A stretch of 42,937 bases of DNA from NCBI RefSeq assembly GCF_000474235.1, contig NZ_BATA01000014.1:1-42937 (forward strand), written 5' to 3'. Positions within the stretch are counted from its first letter, which is position 1. Each line of letters begins with the position of its first letter. Below are positions 33,387 to 40,708 of the stretch, in pieces. Made by a program: the position numbers and the translations under genes. The DNA is from Halarchaeum acidiphilum MH1-52-1. GTDB lineage: Archaea; Halobacteriota; Halobacteria; Halobacteriales; Halobacteriaceae. The notes beneath the pieces are model-generated. The model saw only the letters and a list, made by a program, of their open reading frames with translations. It had not been told where the DNA came from and ran no database searches.

Positions 33387-33904
33387 GTCGCGATCGGGGT
33401 CAACTCGTCCTCGTCGCGGCCGCGCTCGTCGCGCTCGCGTTCGTGCCCGCGCTCGCCGCGTACCTCCAGCTCGGCTACGCGGGCGACGCGCACGCGATGG
33501 CGGCCCGCGACGACGCGGGGACGGCGACGGCCGCCGCGCTCGATCCGGCCGTGGACGCGGCGACGCCGAGACTCGCCGAGAGCGACGCGTGGACCGATCG
33601 CGACGCGGCCGTGAGCGCCTACCGGGACGCGCTGAACGGGAGCATCGAGGCGATCGAGAACGCGAGCGTCGCGCGCGGACGCGTCTCGGTCGTGTCGTAC
33701 GACGAACGGGCCGCGATCACGTCCGCGCGGGACGCGTGCCCGAGCGGCCGCGGACGGGTCTTCGGCCCGTGCGAGGCGGTCGGCGGGATCGTCGTACAGG
33801 AGCGCGCGAACCGGACGCACGTCGTCGCCGTCGCGTTCGACGTGAGAGTCATCGGGGAGGGCCGCGAGACGCATCTCGCGGTCGTGGTGCGACGGGACGG
33901 GTGA
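33383..33904 (+). CDS. Pilin-like protein of the pil cluster (DUF7261-like)
   Basis: A 173-aa protein starting GTG 33383 (VSRDRGQLVLVAAALVALAF). The same basic head, Arg-Gly-Gln and hydrophobic helix as its neighbours form a prepilin-type signal, followed directly by LAAYLQLGYAGDAHA and an Ala/Asp-rich helical part. A domain with two cysteines (DACPSGRGRVFGPCEAVGG) could form a disulfide. The end is a strand pair (VVAVAFDVRVIGEGRETHLAVVV). It resembles what I recall as DUF7261. Last gene of the operon. The 62-base gap after it has no feature I can name. Confidence 0.65.
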   Translation: MSRDRGQLVLVAAALVALAFVPALAAYLQLGYAGDAHAMAARDDAGTATAAALDPAVDAATPRLAESDAWTDRDAAVSAYRDALNGSIEAIENASVARGRVSVVSYDERAAITSARDACPSGRGRVFGPCEAVGGIVVQERANRTHVVAVAFDVRVIGEGRETHLAVVVRRDG

Positions 33905-33966
33905 GGCGACGGAGCGGGAGCCGCGAGAGTGGGAAGAGCGGGGGGAGTCGAGTACCGGGGGTGGGG

Positions 33967-34527
33967 TTAGTTCGAGTCGGATCGCCGCGGCGCGCCGCGA
34001 TCGACTGATTCGCCGTCGACCGAGGCGAACCCGAGTTCGGCGGCGCGGGCCTCGGCCTCCGCACGCGCCCGCTCGCGGATGGCCTCGATGCCGGCGTCGT
34101 CGTCGAGGAACGCCGTGACGGCGTCCGGACCGGTGTCGGCCGCCTCGGGTGCGCGCTCGCGGGTGCGCTCGGCGAGCGCGGGGTCGCCCGCGAGGCGTTC
34201 GGCGAGCGCGTCCGGATCGACGGCGGCGTCGGGACCGAGCGGCGGGTCGGCGTGCTCGTAGAAGCGGACCTGATAGGGACCGGGGAGCGCGAGCGCCGTC
34301 ACGGCGTCGTCGCCGACGGGTCCCGCGGAGTGACGAACGCGCACGGGAACGCCGTCCCCGAAGGCGACGAGACCGTCGCCCCCCTCGTCGAACAGGAGCG
34401 CGTCCGCGGGGACGAACACGGCGTAGCCGGTGAAGGCCTCGTCGAGGGCGCGTTCGAGCGCGATGCCGGGATCGGTGACGACGCGCGAGAAGGAGAGCGC
34501 ACCGCCGAAGTCCGCGCGCACGCCCAT
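33967..34527 (-). CDS. Haloarchaeal protein of unknown function next to a MinD-like gene
   Basis: A 186-aa acidic protein. The first 100 residues are beta-rich (YAVFVPADALLFDEGGDGLVAFGDGVPVRVRHS, then PYQVRFYEHADPPLG). The rest is helical and charged (EAIRERARAEAEARAAELGF). No catalytic motif is visible. Its start directly abuts the stop of the MinD-like gene (0 bases), so the two are co-transcribed and likely work together. Related haloarchaeal proteins sit beside MinD-type ATPases, but I know no function. Confidence 0.65.
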   Translation of the reverse strand: MGVRADFGGALSFSRVVTDPGIALERALDEAFTGYAVFVPADALLFDEGGDGLVAFGDGVPVRVRHSAGPVGDDAVTALALPGPYQVRFYEHADPPLGPDAAVDPDALAERLAGDPALAERTRERAPEAADTGPDAVTAFLDDDAGIEAIRERARAEAEARAAELGFASVDGESVDRGAPRRSDSN

Positions 34528-35301
34528 CTACACCTCCTCGGGGATGACGGCGCTGCGGAAGCGATCGGCGAGCGCGCCGCTATCGCCGCCGCCGACGTCG
34601 AGCGCGGCCGCGGCGTCGTAATACGCGCTCGCCGCGGGACTATCGGGAGCGTACGCGAGGAGGGGTCGGCCGGCGCGACGCGCGGCGCGGGCGGCGTCGT
34701 CGTCCGGGACGGTCCCGACGATCGGACCCTCGAAGTAGCGTTCGGCCTTCGGCGCGATCCGCTCGATGCCGTCCGCGGGGCGGACCTTGTTGAACAGCAC
34801 GCCCGCGACGCCCGTGCCGTACGACGCCGCGTACTCCTGCACCTTGAGCGCGTCCGAGAGCGCCGGCACCGTGGGTTGGGTGACGAGGACGACGCGATCC
34901 GCGAGGACGATGGGGAGGACGGAGGCGGTGGAGTCGAGCGCGGCGGGCGAGTCGAGGAGGAGGACGTCCGTGTCCGCGGCGAGTTCGGCGACGACGTCGC
35001 GCAGACGCTCGGGGTCGGCCTCGCGGAACCCGGCGAGGTCGGTGCCGCACGGGACGACGGTGAGTCCGAAGCGCTCGTAACACGCGTCGGCGACGTCGAC
35101 GTCGCGTCCCCCGACGAGGAGGTCGTGGAGGGTGACGTCCGCGTCGGCGAGTCCGGCGTGAAAGAGCAGATTCGCCATGCCCGTGTCGGTGTCGACGACG
35201 GTCACGTCGTACGTCTCGGCGAGCGCGAGTCCGAGCGCGAGCGTGCTCGTCGTCTTCCCCGTGCCGCCCTTCCCGCTCGCGACGGCGAACGCTTCGACCA
35301 T
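34528..35301 (-). CDS. MinD/ParA family ATPase
   Basis: A 257-aa deviant Walker A ATPase. The P-loop is ASGKGGTGKTTSTLALGLAL at about residues 8-27, with the signature lysine K11. Switch I is DTDTGMANLLFHAGL and the Walker B-like LLLDSPAALD is at about residues 114-123. The later VTQPTVPALSDALKV and FNKVRP blocks are typical of MinD. The C-terminal amphipathic membrane-targeting helix of bacterial MinD is not obvious. Such ATPases position cell machines on membrane or nucleoid. Lying convergent with a pilus operon, it could place pili, which is inference. The ATG at 35301 follows TATA-like ccttttacgc. Confidence 0.85.
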   Translation of the reverse strand: MVEAFAVASGKGGTGKTTSTLALGLALAETYDVTVVDTDTGMANLLFHAGLADADVTLHDLLVGGRDVDVADACYERFGLTVVPCGTDLAGFREADPERLRDVVAELAADTDVLLLDSPAALDSTASVLPIVLADRVVLVTQPTVPALSDALKVQEYAASYGTGVAGVLFNKVRPADGIERIAPKAERYFEGPIVGTVPDDDAARAARRAGRPLLAYAPDSPAASAYYDAAAALDVGGGDSGALADRFRSAVIPEEV

Positions 35302-35354
35302 GTGCTGGTCCTCCGCTATCGGCGCGTAAAAGGCCGCCGCCGTGCGCGTGCGTC

Positions 35355-35816
35355 TCAGCCCTCCGTGCGGAGGAGCGCGGCGATGTCGTCCGCGTCGAGG
35401 TCCGAGGGGAGGTCGTCGAAGCGTTCGGCCGCGCGTTCGCGCGCCGCGTGGGTTCCCTCGTCGGGCGAGACGTCGTAGAAGTCCGCGACCGCCGCCCGAT
35501 ACGACGCGATGCGGCGGGCGCGATCCGCGATCTCGCGGACGGTCGCGTCACTGACGCCGGGCGTGAGCACGCCGTCGTACCACGCCGTCGCACGCGTCCC
35601 CGGGTCGTCCGCGACGGCGACGACGGCCAGCGCGCCGGCGGCGCGCTCTCGGACCGCCGCGACGAGCGCCCGTGGCTCGTCGAACGCGTCCGGATCGAGT
35701 AACAGGAGCGCGCCCGCGGGGACGTCCGCGGGAACGTCGGCGCGCGACGCGACACGCACGCACCGTTCGTCGAAGGCGTCAGCGAGCGATGCGTCCGGAC
35801 CGGCGACCAGTATCAC
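35355..35816 (-). CDS. Haloarchaeal protein of unknown function, receiver-like fold
   Basis: A 153-aa protein starting GTG 35816 (VILVAGPDASLADAFDERCV). It has the strand-helix spacing of a response-regulator receiver domain over about residues 1-110, with LLLLDPDAFD where the phospho-Asp strand would be. The acidic pair at the end of strand 1 and the usual Lys are absent, so it is at best a degenerate receiver. The C-terminal part (SYRAAVADFYDVSPDE, ERFDDLPSDLDADDIAALL) is helical. TATA-like gtattatcc lies at about 35848-35856. It is 53 bases upstream of the MinD-like gene, which has its own promoter. Confidence 0.5.
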   Translation of the reverse strand: MILVAGPDASLADAFDERCVRVASRADVPADVPAGALLLLDPDAFDEPRALVAAVRERAAGALAVVAVADDPGTRATAWYDGVLTPGVSDATVREIADRARRIASYRAAVADFYDVSPDEGTHAARERAAERFDDLPSDLDADDIAALLRTEG

Positions 35817-36021
35817 GGCACCGGGATAGTTTCGGCTCGCCGTGGATAATACTTCGGGAATCTGTGGCTGAAATAACGCGTTGGGACCGGAGTGACGGTG
35901 TCTGCGTGGGGGCGGGTGTCGATCCGGCAAGAGGTCGTTACCTTCGCGGCGAAGGCGACGTTTCGGCCGTCCAACAGGTGCCCAATATCGCGGAGCATCT
36001 ACAGGCTGAGCAGGGCGAGTG

Positions 36022-36042
36022 CCTCGGGGCTCGCCCCCGAGG
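36022..36042. repeat. Strong 8-bp-arm hairpin in gene-free stretch
   Basis: CCTCGGGG-ctcgc-CCCCGAGG forms a perfect stem of eight GC-rich pairs. It lies in the gene-free stretch 35817-36345. I see no convincing coding region there. It could belong to an unannotated structured RNA or be a terminator-like relic. Confidence 0.5.
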
Positions 36043-36101
36043 TACTTCACGCAGTATGTACGGACCTCCGGTTGCTGTACGGAATCAACAGGACCGCGGG
36101 A

Positions 36102-36122
36102 TACGCCCTCCCCGAGTTTGAA
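36102..36122. repeat. Partial copy of the tRNA-Tyr 3' end
   Basis: The sequence tacgccctccccgagtttgaa matches the minus-strand 3' end of tRNA-Tyr at 36346-36366 apart from an inserted g and a changed base at its edge. Looks like a remnant attachment site or tRNA duplication. Confidence 0.6.
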
Positions 36123-36214
36123 TCGCGTCAGACGTGCTCGCTCCGCTGCGCGCGACTGACCGGTTCGAATCGTGTCGCGTGGCTCTTCACGACTCACGTC
36201 GTTCGTCGGAGACG

Positions 36215-36236
36215 TCCGCCCTCCCCGAGTTTGAAC
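36215..36236. repeat. Second partial copy of the tRNA-Tyr 3' end
   Basis: The sequence tccgccctccccgagtttga followed by ac is identical to the tRNA-Tyr 3' end at 36346-36366 except for one inserted g, and lies about 130 bases away. The copy includes the complement of the discriminator base. Confidence 0.65.
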
Positions 36237-36345
36237 TCGCCGAGACGTTCCGGGTCGCTCACTTCGTTCGCTTCCCGGGCTGCGACTCGTCTGCTCAAAT
36301 CGGCTCGGGAGACGTTTGACTGCTCACTACCGTTCGCAGCAAAAG

Positions 36346-36419
36346 TCCGCCCTCCCCGATTTGAACGGGGGGCAAGCCGATCTACAGTCGGCTGCTCTAC
36401 CAGTCTGAGCTAAGGGCGG
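36346..36419 (-). tRNA. tRNA-Tyr (anticodon GTA)
   Basis: A 74-base tRNA with acceptor CCGCCCT/AGGGCGG and discriminator A, D-arm tagctcagactggtagagca, anticodon stem-loop ccgac-tGTAga-tcgg and T-loop gttcaaat. The first acceptor pair C1-G72 is the archaeal tRNA-Tyr identity pair. A TATA-like cttaaattc lies about 27 bases upstream on the same strand (36446-36454). No intron or encoded CCA. Confidence 0.95.
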
Positions 36420-36522
36420 GCGTACCGATACGTAGGCCGCGGCGCGAATTTAAGACTTCTCATTCGGTATCGGTTTCGGGGAGTGGTTTCAAATAGCGGG
36501 CCGTCGTATGCGCGGACATCGC

Positions 36523-37074
36523 ATGTCGAAGATCACGTTCCGGGCGGACGCGGCGCTCGTCGAGCGCGTGGAGTCGCTCGACGCGTCGAAGAGCGAGGTG
36601 ATGCGTCGCGCGCTCCGGGCGTACCTCGACGACAGTCCCTCCAAACCGGCCGACGCCGGCGCGGACGACCCCGGGAGTTTCGACGCGCTGCTCGACGCGC
36701 GGATCGAGCAGCGCGTCACCGAACGCCTCGACGAGGGCGAGACCGACGCGGCGGGCGACGACGCACGCGACGTCACGGTCAACGTAAACGTGAACGACGC
36801 GGCGGACGCGCCAGCGTCGCGCGGCGGTCGGGGCGCCGCGCGCGAACCCGAGTCGTCGCCAGACGACGCGTCGGACGCGCAGTCGGCGTCGGATACGCGA
36901 ACGTGCCCCCAGTGCGGTGAGGGAATCGCGACCGGTCACGCGTTCTGCCCGAACTGTGGGGAGCGCGCGGCCGGGCGTCCGACGTGCGAGTGCGGGGTGG
37001 AGCTGCGTTCGGACTGGGCGTTCTGTCCGGACTGCGGCCGACGGACCGTCCCGGGCGACGTCTTGGATCGGTAA
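36523..37074 (+). CDS. cdrL: CdrL-like regulator: ribbon-helix-helix plus double zinc ribbon
   Basis: A 183-aa protein. Residues 1-40 form a ribbon-helix-helix DNA-binding domain (MSKITFRADAALVERVESLD, then SKSEVMRRALRAYLD). An acidic linker with VTVNVNVN follows, then two zinc ribbons (CPQCGEGIATGHAFCPNCG and CECGVELRSDWAFCPDCG). This architecture upstream of a small RHH gene and ftsZ2 matches the haloarchaeal cell-division regulator CdrL. The ATG at 36523 starts the RHH domain, with TATA-like gtttcaaatag about 30 bases before it. The stop lies inside a GTAAGAC motif. It is expected to control the cdrS-ftsZ2 promoter and possibly its own. Confidence 0.82.
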   Translation: MSKITFRADAALVERVESLDASKSEVMRRALRAYLDDSPSKPADAGADDPGSFDALLDARIEQRVTERLDEGETDAAGDDARDVTVNVNVNDAADAPASRGGRGAAREPESSPDDASDAQSASDTRTCPQCGEGIATGHAFCPNCGERAAGRPTCECGVELRSDWAFCPDCGRRTVPGDVLDR

Positions 37075-37083
37075 GACGGCCGC

Positions 37084-37108
37084 TTATACAGCCATTAACT
37101 ATTTATGC
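37084..37108 (+). promoter_or_regulatory. Promoter region of cdrS-ftsZ2 (two TATA-like boxes)
   Basis: AT-rich elements ttataca (37084-37090) and ctatttatg (37099-37107) lie just upstream of the inverted repeat at 37132-37149. The second predicts a transcript start near 37130, giving a leader of about 110 bases before cdrS. Confidence 0.45.
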
Positions 37109-37131
37109 GGGTCCGTTGTCGTTGTGTGTAC

Positions 37132-37149
37132 GTAAGACGGGTGTCTTAC
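37132..37149. promoter_or_regulatory. Inverted repeat GTAAGAC-N4-GTCTTAC (candidate CdrL/CdrS operator)
   Basis: A perfect 7-base-arm inverted repeat at the predicted transcript start of cdrS-ftsZ2. Further copies of the half-site occur at 37060-37077 and 37197-37229. The size fits a dimeric or tetrameric RHH protein. Confidence 0.55.
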
Positions 37150-37196
37150 ACTCAATCGCCAGAATACGGGGCGTTGCGTCCGGTTCCGGACGCGGT

Positions 37197-37229
37197 GTAA
37201 GACAAGAACGGGGAGACCCACCGTCTTGC
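37197..37229. promoter_or_regulatory. Widely spaced GTAAGAC...GTCTTGC pair in the cdrS leader
   Basis: The half-site GTAAGAC at 37197-37203 and the near-complement GTCTTGC at 37223-37229 lie 15 bases ahead of the cdrS ATG. They may be an extra regulator site or a leader stem. Confidence 0.35.
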
Positions 37230-37243
37230 GGGGGACAATAACA

Positions 37244-37417
37244 ATGGAGCGTGTGACACTCCGCATTCCGAAGCAGCAGATCGAGGAAGTCGAGGAGATG
37301 GTCGAACTCGGGAAGTACCCGAATCGATCCGAGGCCATCCGCTCGGCAGTCCGCGAGATGCTCGATGAACAGACCGACTCACAGTCGAACGAAAACCGCG
37401 GCTGGGCGAAGGTGTAA
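37244..37417 (+). CDS. cdrS: CdrS, ribbon-helix-helix regulator of cell division
   Basis: A 57-aa single RHH domain: [20 protein letters not shown] then the family motif [20 protein letters not shown] and a short polar tail. It is the small regulator known in Halobacterium and Haloferax to sit directly before ftsZ2 and to activate or tune division genes. The ATG at 37244 starts the ribbon strand. It ends three bases before the ftsZ2 ATG, so it is clearly in one operon. Upstream repeats of GTAAGAC suggest binding by CdrL and/or CdrS itself. Confidence 0.88.
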   Translation: MERVTLRIPKQQIEEVEEMVELGKYPNRSEAIRSAVREMLDEQTDSQSNENRGWAKV

Positions 37418-37420
37418 CAG

Positions 37421-38590
37421 ATGCAGGACATCGTCAACGACGCCCTCGAGAACGCCGAAGCCGAACAGCGCGATCTGAGCGACGTCGACGACGACGGGAG
37501 CGAGTTCGGGGACCCCCGAATCGTCATCATCGGCTGCGGTGGCGCCGGCAACAACACGGTCAACCGGCTGTACAACATCGGGGTGGATGGCGCGGACACC
37601 GTCGCCATCAACACCGACAAGCAGCACCTGCAGATGATCGAGGCCGACACGAAGATCCTCGTCGGGAAGTCCCTGACGAACGGTCTCGGGGCCGGCGGCG
37701 ACCCCTCGATGGGCGAGCGCGCCACCGAGATGGCCCAAGGCACGATCAAGGAGGTCCTCGGCGACGCCGACCTCGTCTTCGTGACCGCCGGCATGGGGGG
37801 CGGGACGGGCACCGGCGCGGCGCCGGTCGTCTCCAAGATCGCGAAGGAGCAGGGCGCCATCGTCGTCGGGATGGTCTCGACGCCGTTCAACGTCGAGCGC
37901 GCCCGCACGGTGAAGGCCGAGGAGGGACTGGAGAAGCTCCGCGACGAGGCGGACTCCATCATCGTCCTCGACAACAACCGCCTGCTCGACTACGTCCCGA
38001 ACCTCCCGATCGGCAAGGCGTTCTCCGTGATGGACCAGATCATCGCGGAGACCGTCAAGGGGATCTCGGAGACGATCACCCAGCCCTCGCTCATCAACCT
38101 CGACTACGCCGACATGACCGCGATCATGAATCAGGGCGGCGTCGCGGTGATGCTCGTGGGCGAGACGCAGGACAAGAACAAGACCGACGAAGTGGTGAAG
38201 GACGCGATGAGCCACCCGCTCCTCGACGTCGACTACCGGGGCGCCTCGGGTGGCCTCGTCCACATCACGGGCGGCCCGGACCTCACGCTCAAAGAGGCCG
38301 AGGGCATCGCGGACAACATCACCGAGCGCCTCGATAACTCCGCGAACGTCATCTGGGGCGCGCGCATTCAGGACAACTACAAGGGCAAAGTCCGCGTCAT
38401 GGCGATCATGACCGGCGTCCAGTCCGCGCAGGTGCTCGGCCCGAGCACGCAGAAGCAGGCCGATAAGTCCCGCGCGGAACTCCAAGGCATCGAAGCCGAC
38501 GGCGACGGCGGCTCCGACTGGGAGGGCGCGCACAGCGACGGCGGACAGAGCGAGGTCGAGCAGAACAACGGTCTCGACGTCATCCGGTAG
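37421..38590 (+). CDS. ftsZ2: Cell division protein FtsZ2
   Basis: A 389-aa tubulin-like GTPase of the division ring; FtsZ2 drives constriction in haloarchaea. Motifs: [15 protein letters not shown] near residues 36-50, the GTP-binding tubulin signature GGGTGTG at 126-132, [10 protein letters not shown], and the catalytic T7 loop NLDYADM at 226-232. The C-terminal tail is short and polar, without a typical bacterial FtsA-binding peptide. The N-terminal extension ([20 protein letters not shown]) is as in haloarchaeal FtsZ2 rather than FtsZ1. Co-transcribed with cdrS. Confidence 0.95.
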   Translation: MQDIVNDALENAEAEQRDLSDVDDDGSEFGDPRIVIIGCGGAGNNTVNRLYNIGVDGADTVAINTDKQHLQMIEADTKILVGKSLTNGLGAGGDPSMGERATEMAQGTIKEVLGDADLVFVTAGMGGGTGTGAAPVVSKIAKEQGAIVVGMVSTPFNVERARTVKAEEGLEKLRDEADSIIVLDNNRLLDYVPNLPIGKAFSVMDQIIAETVKGISETITQPSLINLDYADMTAIMNQGGVAVMLVGETQDKNKTDEVVKDAMSHPLLDVDYRGASGGLVHITGGPDLTLKEAEGIADNITERLDNSANVIWGARIQDNYKGKVRVMAIMTGVQSAQVLGPSTQKQADKSRAELQGIEADGDGGSDWEGAHSDGGQSEVEQNNGLDVIR

Positions 38591-38604
38591 GCGTCTTCAC
38601 GGAC

Positions 38605-38610
38605 CTTTTT
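38605..38610 (+). terminator. Oligo-T terminator after ftsZ2
   Basis: A run cttttt lies about 15 bases after the ftsZ2 stop, the usual archaeal intrinsic termination signal. A GTCTTAC half-site follows at 38650-38656. Confidence 0.4.
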
Positions 38611-38679
38611 CGCGCACGCCGACCGTCGAGCGACGCGAGCGACGCGTCCGTCTTACACGTCAGACACGCGTCTCGAGGG

Positions 38680-39651
38680 CTACTCGGCGGCGTGGACGGC
38701 GTCGACGAGAGAGCACTTCCGACAGACCTCGCGCGTGGTGGGCGCCCCGCACTCCGCACACGCGTTCAGGTCAGCCGCGCTCCCCGCGCTCCGGTAGCGC
38801 TCCGCGGCAATCGCCGCCAGCTCCTCGTAGCCGGCCATGATGCTGTGCCGGGTGCCGGGATGGGCTTCTTCGAGGGAGAGCAGCAGGTCCTGAATCTCGC
38901 CGCGGAACGCCTCGCTGGAGTGGGGACACTCGGCCATGTGGACGGGGAGGTCGCGCAACTGCGCGTAGAGGGCGACCTCTTTTTCAGGTATATCGCGGAG
39001 GGGCTTCGCGCGCGGCGTCATCCCCGCCTGCTCGCGGCGTTCGTCGAACGCGCCTAACGAGGCGTCGAAGTGCTTCGCCATCTGCTCGACGTTCCCCTCG
39101 AGGACGTTCATCAACGCCGTCTCGGCCTCGTCGTCGAGGTTGTGGCCGGTGAGGAGCTTGTCCGCCTCGTATCCCTGTGCGTACGTCGAGAGGAGGTCGC
39201 GGCGGAACACCCCGCAGTACGCGCAGGCGGCCATGTTCTCGGGGTCGGACTCGACGACGTCGTCCATCTCGACGTCGAACTCGTCGGCGTAGGAGACGAT
39301 CTCGTGGTCGATGTCGAGGTCGGCGGTGAGTTCCTCGCAGGCGTCGACGCTCTTGTCGCGATAGCCGGCGATCCCCTCGTGGACGGTGAGCGCGACGAGT
39401 TCGACGCGGGGGTCTTCGGCGAACGTCTCGTGGAGGATCTGCGTCAGCACGACGGAGTCCTTCCCGCCGGAGAGACCGATCAGCCACGTCTGCGGGTCGT
39501 CGGGCGTCGCTGTGCTCGGCAGGAGGTCGTCCTCGCGGACGCGTCGACGCACGCGGCGCTCGACGGACTCGCGGAAGTGGCGCTCGCAGCGGTGGTTCCC
39601 CGAGTACGCCGCGTGCATGACCGCCTCGCGGTCGCACTTCGTGCACTCCAT
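38680..39651 (-). CDS. ncsA: tRNA 2-thiolation protein NcsA (Ncs6/TtuA family)
   Basis: A 323-aa tRNA thiolase that makes 2-thiouridine at the wobble position of Lys, Glu and Gln tRNAs, using sulfur from a SAMP-type carrier. The PP-loop SGGKDS is at about residues 61-66. Zinc or Fe-S cysteines occur at the N-terminus (CTKC...C), in the centre (CAYCGVFRR, with catalytic cysteine) and near the end (CAECGAPTTREVCRKC). GHNLDDEAETALMN is another family block. Three start codons in a row (GTG, ATG, ATG; 39657, 39654, 39651) exist; 39651 fits the family start MECTKC. It is convergent with ftsZ2. Confidence 0.92.
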   Translation of the reverse strand: MECTKCDREAVMHAAYSGNHRCERHFRESVERRVRRRVREDDLLPSTATPDDPQTWLIGLSGGKDSVVLTQILHETFAEDPRVELVALTVHEGIAGYRDKSVDACEELTADLDIDHEIVSYADEFDVEMDDVVESDPENMAACAYCGVFRRDLLSTYAQGYEADKLLTGHNLDDEAETALMNVLEGNVEQMAKHFDASLGAFDERREQAGMTPRAKPLRDIPEKEVALYAQLRDLPVHMAECPHSSEAFRGEIQDLLLSLEEAHPGTRHSIMAGYEELAAIAAERYRSAGSAADLNACAECGAPTTREVCRKCSLVDAVHAAE

Positions 39652-39813
39652 CATCACCGAGTTGTGCGCGCGGGCGTTTCACCCCACCGCTTCCCGCGAC
39701 GCGCCACACCGATCGCCGCCCGCGTCCCACACCCGTCGCAGCGCGTATCCGCCCCCGCCGCGCCACCGCTCCGGACGCCTAGGTTCTTGGTCCGCGCGGT
39801 GGTCGCTGGCGGT

Positions 39814-39861
39814 ATGGCACGTATCGACGGCGATCGGACGGACGCGGCGAGGGTGGCGTAG
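39814..39861 (+). CDS. Possible 15-codon leaderless ORF before the SDR gene
   Basis: The frame MARIDGDRTDAARVA ends TAG one base before the SDR ATG at 39863. A TATA-like taggttctt at about 39780 places its ATG at the transcript's 5' end. It may only serve to bring ribosomes to the SDR start. Weak evidence. Confidence 0.25.
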   Translation: MARIDGDRTDAARVA

Positions 39862-39862
39862 G

Positions 39863-40644
39863 ATGGGACGCATCACGGGCGACTTCGCGGGCGAGACGGT
39901 GATCGTGACCGGCGGGGCGTCCGGCATCGGGCGCGCGGTCGCGCGGCGCTTCGGCGACGCGGGCGCGACGGTGCTCGTCGCGGACCTCGACCCGGAGCCG
40001 AACACGGGCGGGACGCGACGCACGAAGCGATCGAGGAGGCTGGCGGAACGGCGGCGTTCGCGGAGACGGACGTCACCGTCCCGGCCGACGTCGAGGCCGT
40101 CGTCGAGGCGGCCCGCGAGTTCGGCGGCGTGGACGTGATGGTGAACAACGCGGGCTACCACGCGGGCGGGCCGCTCCTCGACCTCGACGTCGCGGAGCTT
40201 CGTCGCGCGCTCGCGGTGAACGTCGAGGGCGTCTTCGTCGGGACGCAGGTCGCGGCCCGCGACATGATCGATCGCGACGAGCCGGGGAGCGTCGTGAACA
40301 CGGCCTCGATCAGCTCCGAGGTCGCGCAGTTCGAGCAGGTGGGATACGACGCCTCGAAGGGCGCGGTGAAGATGGTGACGCGCGGGTCCGCGCTCGAACT
40401 CGCGGAGTACGGGATCCGCGTGAACGCGGTGGCACCCGGGCAGATCGCGACGGAGTTCGTCGAGGGCTGGTCGGAGGAGGCGCCGGCGAAGGCGGCGAGC
40501 GACGACCTGCTGAAGCCGGTGCCGCTGGGGCGCGCGGGCGTGCCCGACGACCTCGCGGCGGCCTACCTCTACCTCGCGAGCGAGGACGCCTCGTACGTGA
40601 CCGGCGAACTCCTCTTCGTCGACGGGGGGTGGCAGGTGCTCTGA
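39863..40644 (+). pseudogene. SDR family oxidoreductase, frameshifted
   Basis: A short-chain dehydrogenase/reductase of about 260 aa. The NAD(P) site VIVTGGASGIGRAVARRFGD is in the first frame from the ATG at 39863. VADLDPEPNTGG is then followed by loss of frame near 40010. The other frame resumes with DATHEAIEEAGGTAAFAETD and VDVMVNNAG, the catalytic Ser region ASISSEVAQFEQ, YDASKGAV (Tyr and Lys), and the C-terminal LLFVDGGWQVL. One G missing from a G-run (ggcgggacg for ggcggggacg) explains the break. The Asp after strand 2 (VADLD) suggests NAD(H) preference. It is followed by a TetR regulator, probably its controller. Confidence 0.9.
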
Positions 40645-40684
40645 GGCCGGGCGCGGCGCCCGCGGAACCGACACGCTTTCCTGC

Positions 40685-40704
40685 TTAACTAAGTGATTAG
40701 TCAA
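40685..40704. promoter_or_regulatory. TetR-type operator TTAACTAAGTGATTAGTCAA
   Basis: A near-perfect 20-base palindrome (ACTAA-GTGA-TTAGT core perfect), ending five bases before the ATG of the TetR-family gene. This fits autorepression by that protein. Confidence 0.6.
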
Positions 40705-40708
40705 CACG

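Noticed and set aside
35892-36413. Plus-strand open frame across tRNA-Tyr and its partial copies
   Set aside because: The ending is the common false translation of the antisense of a tRNA, and no domain is seen.
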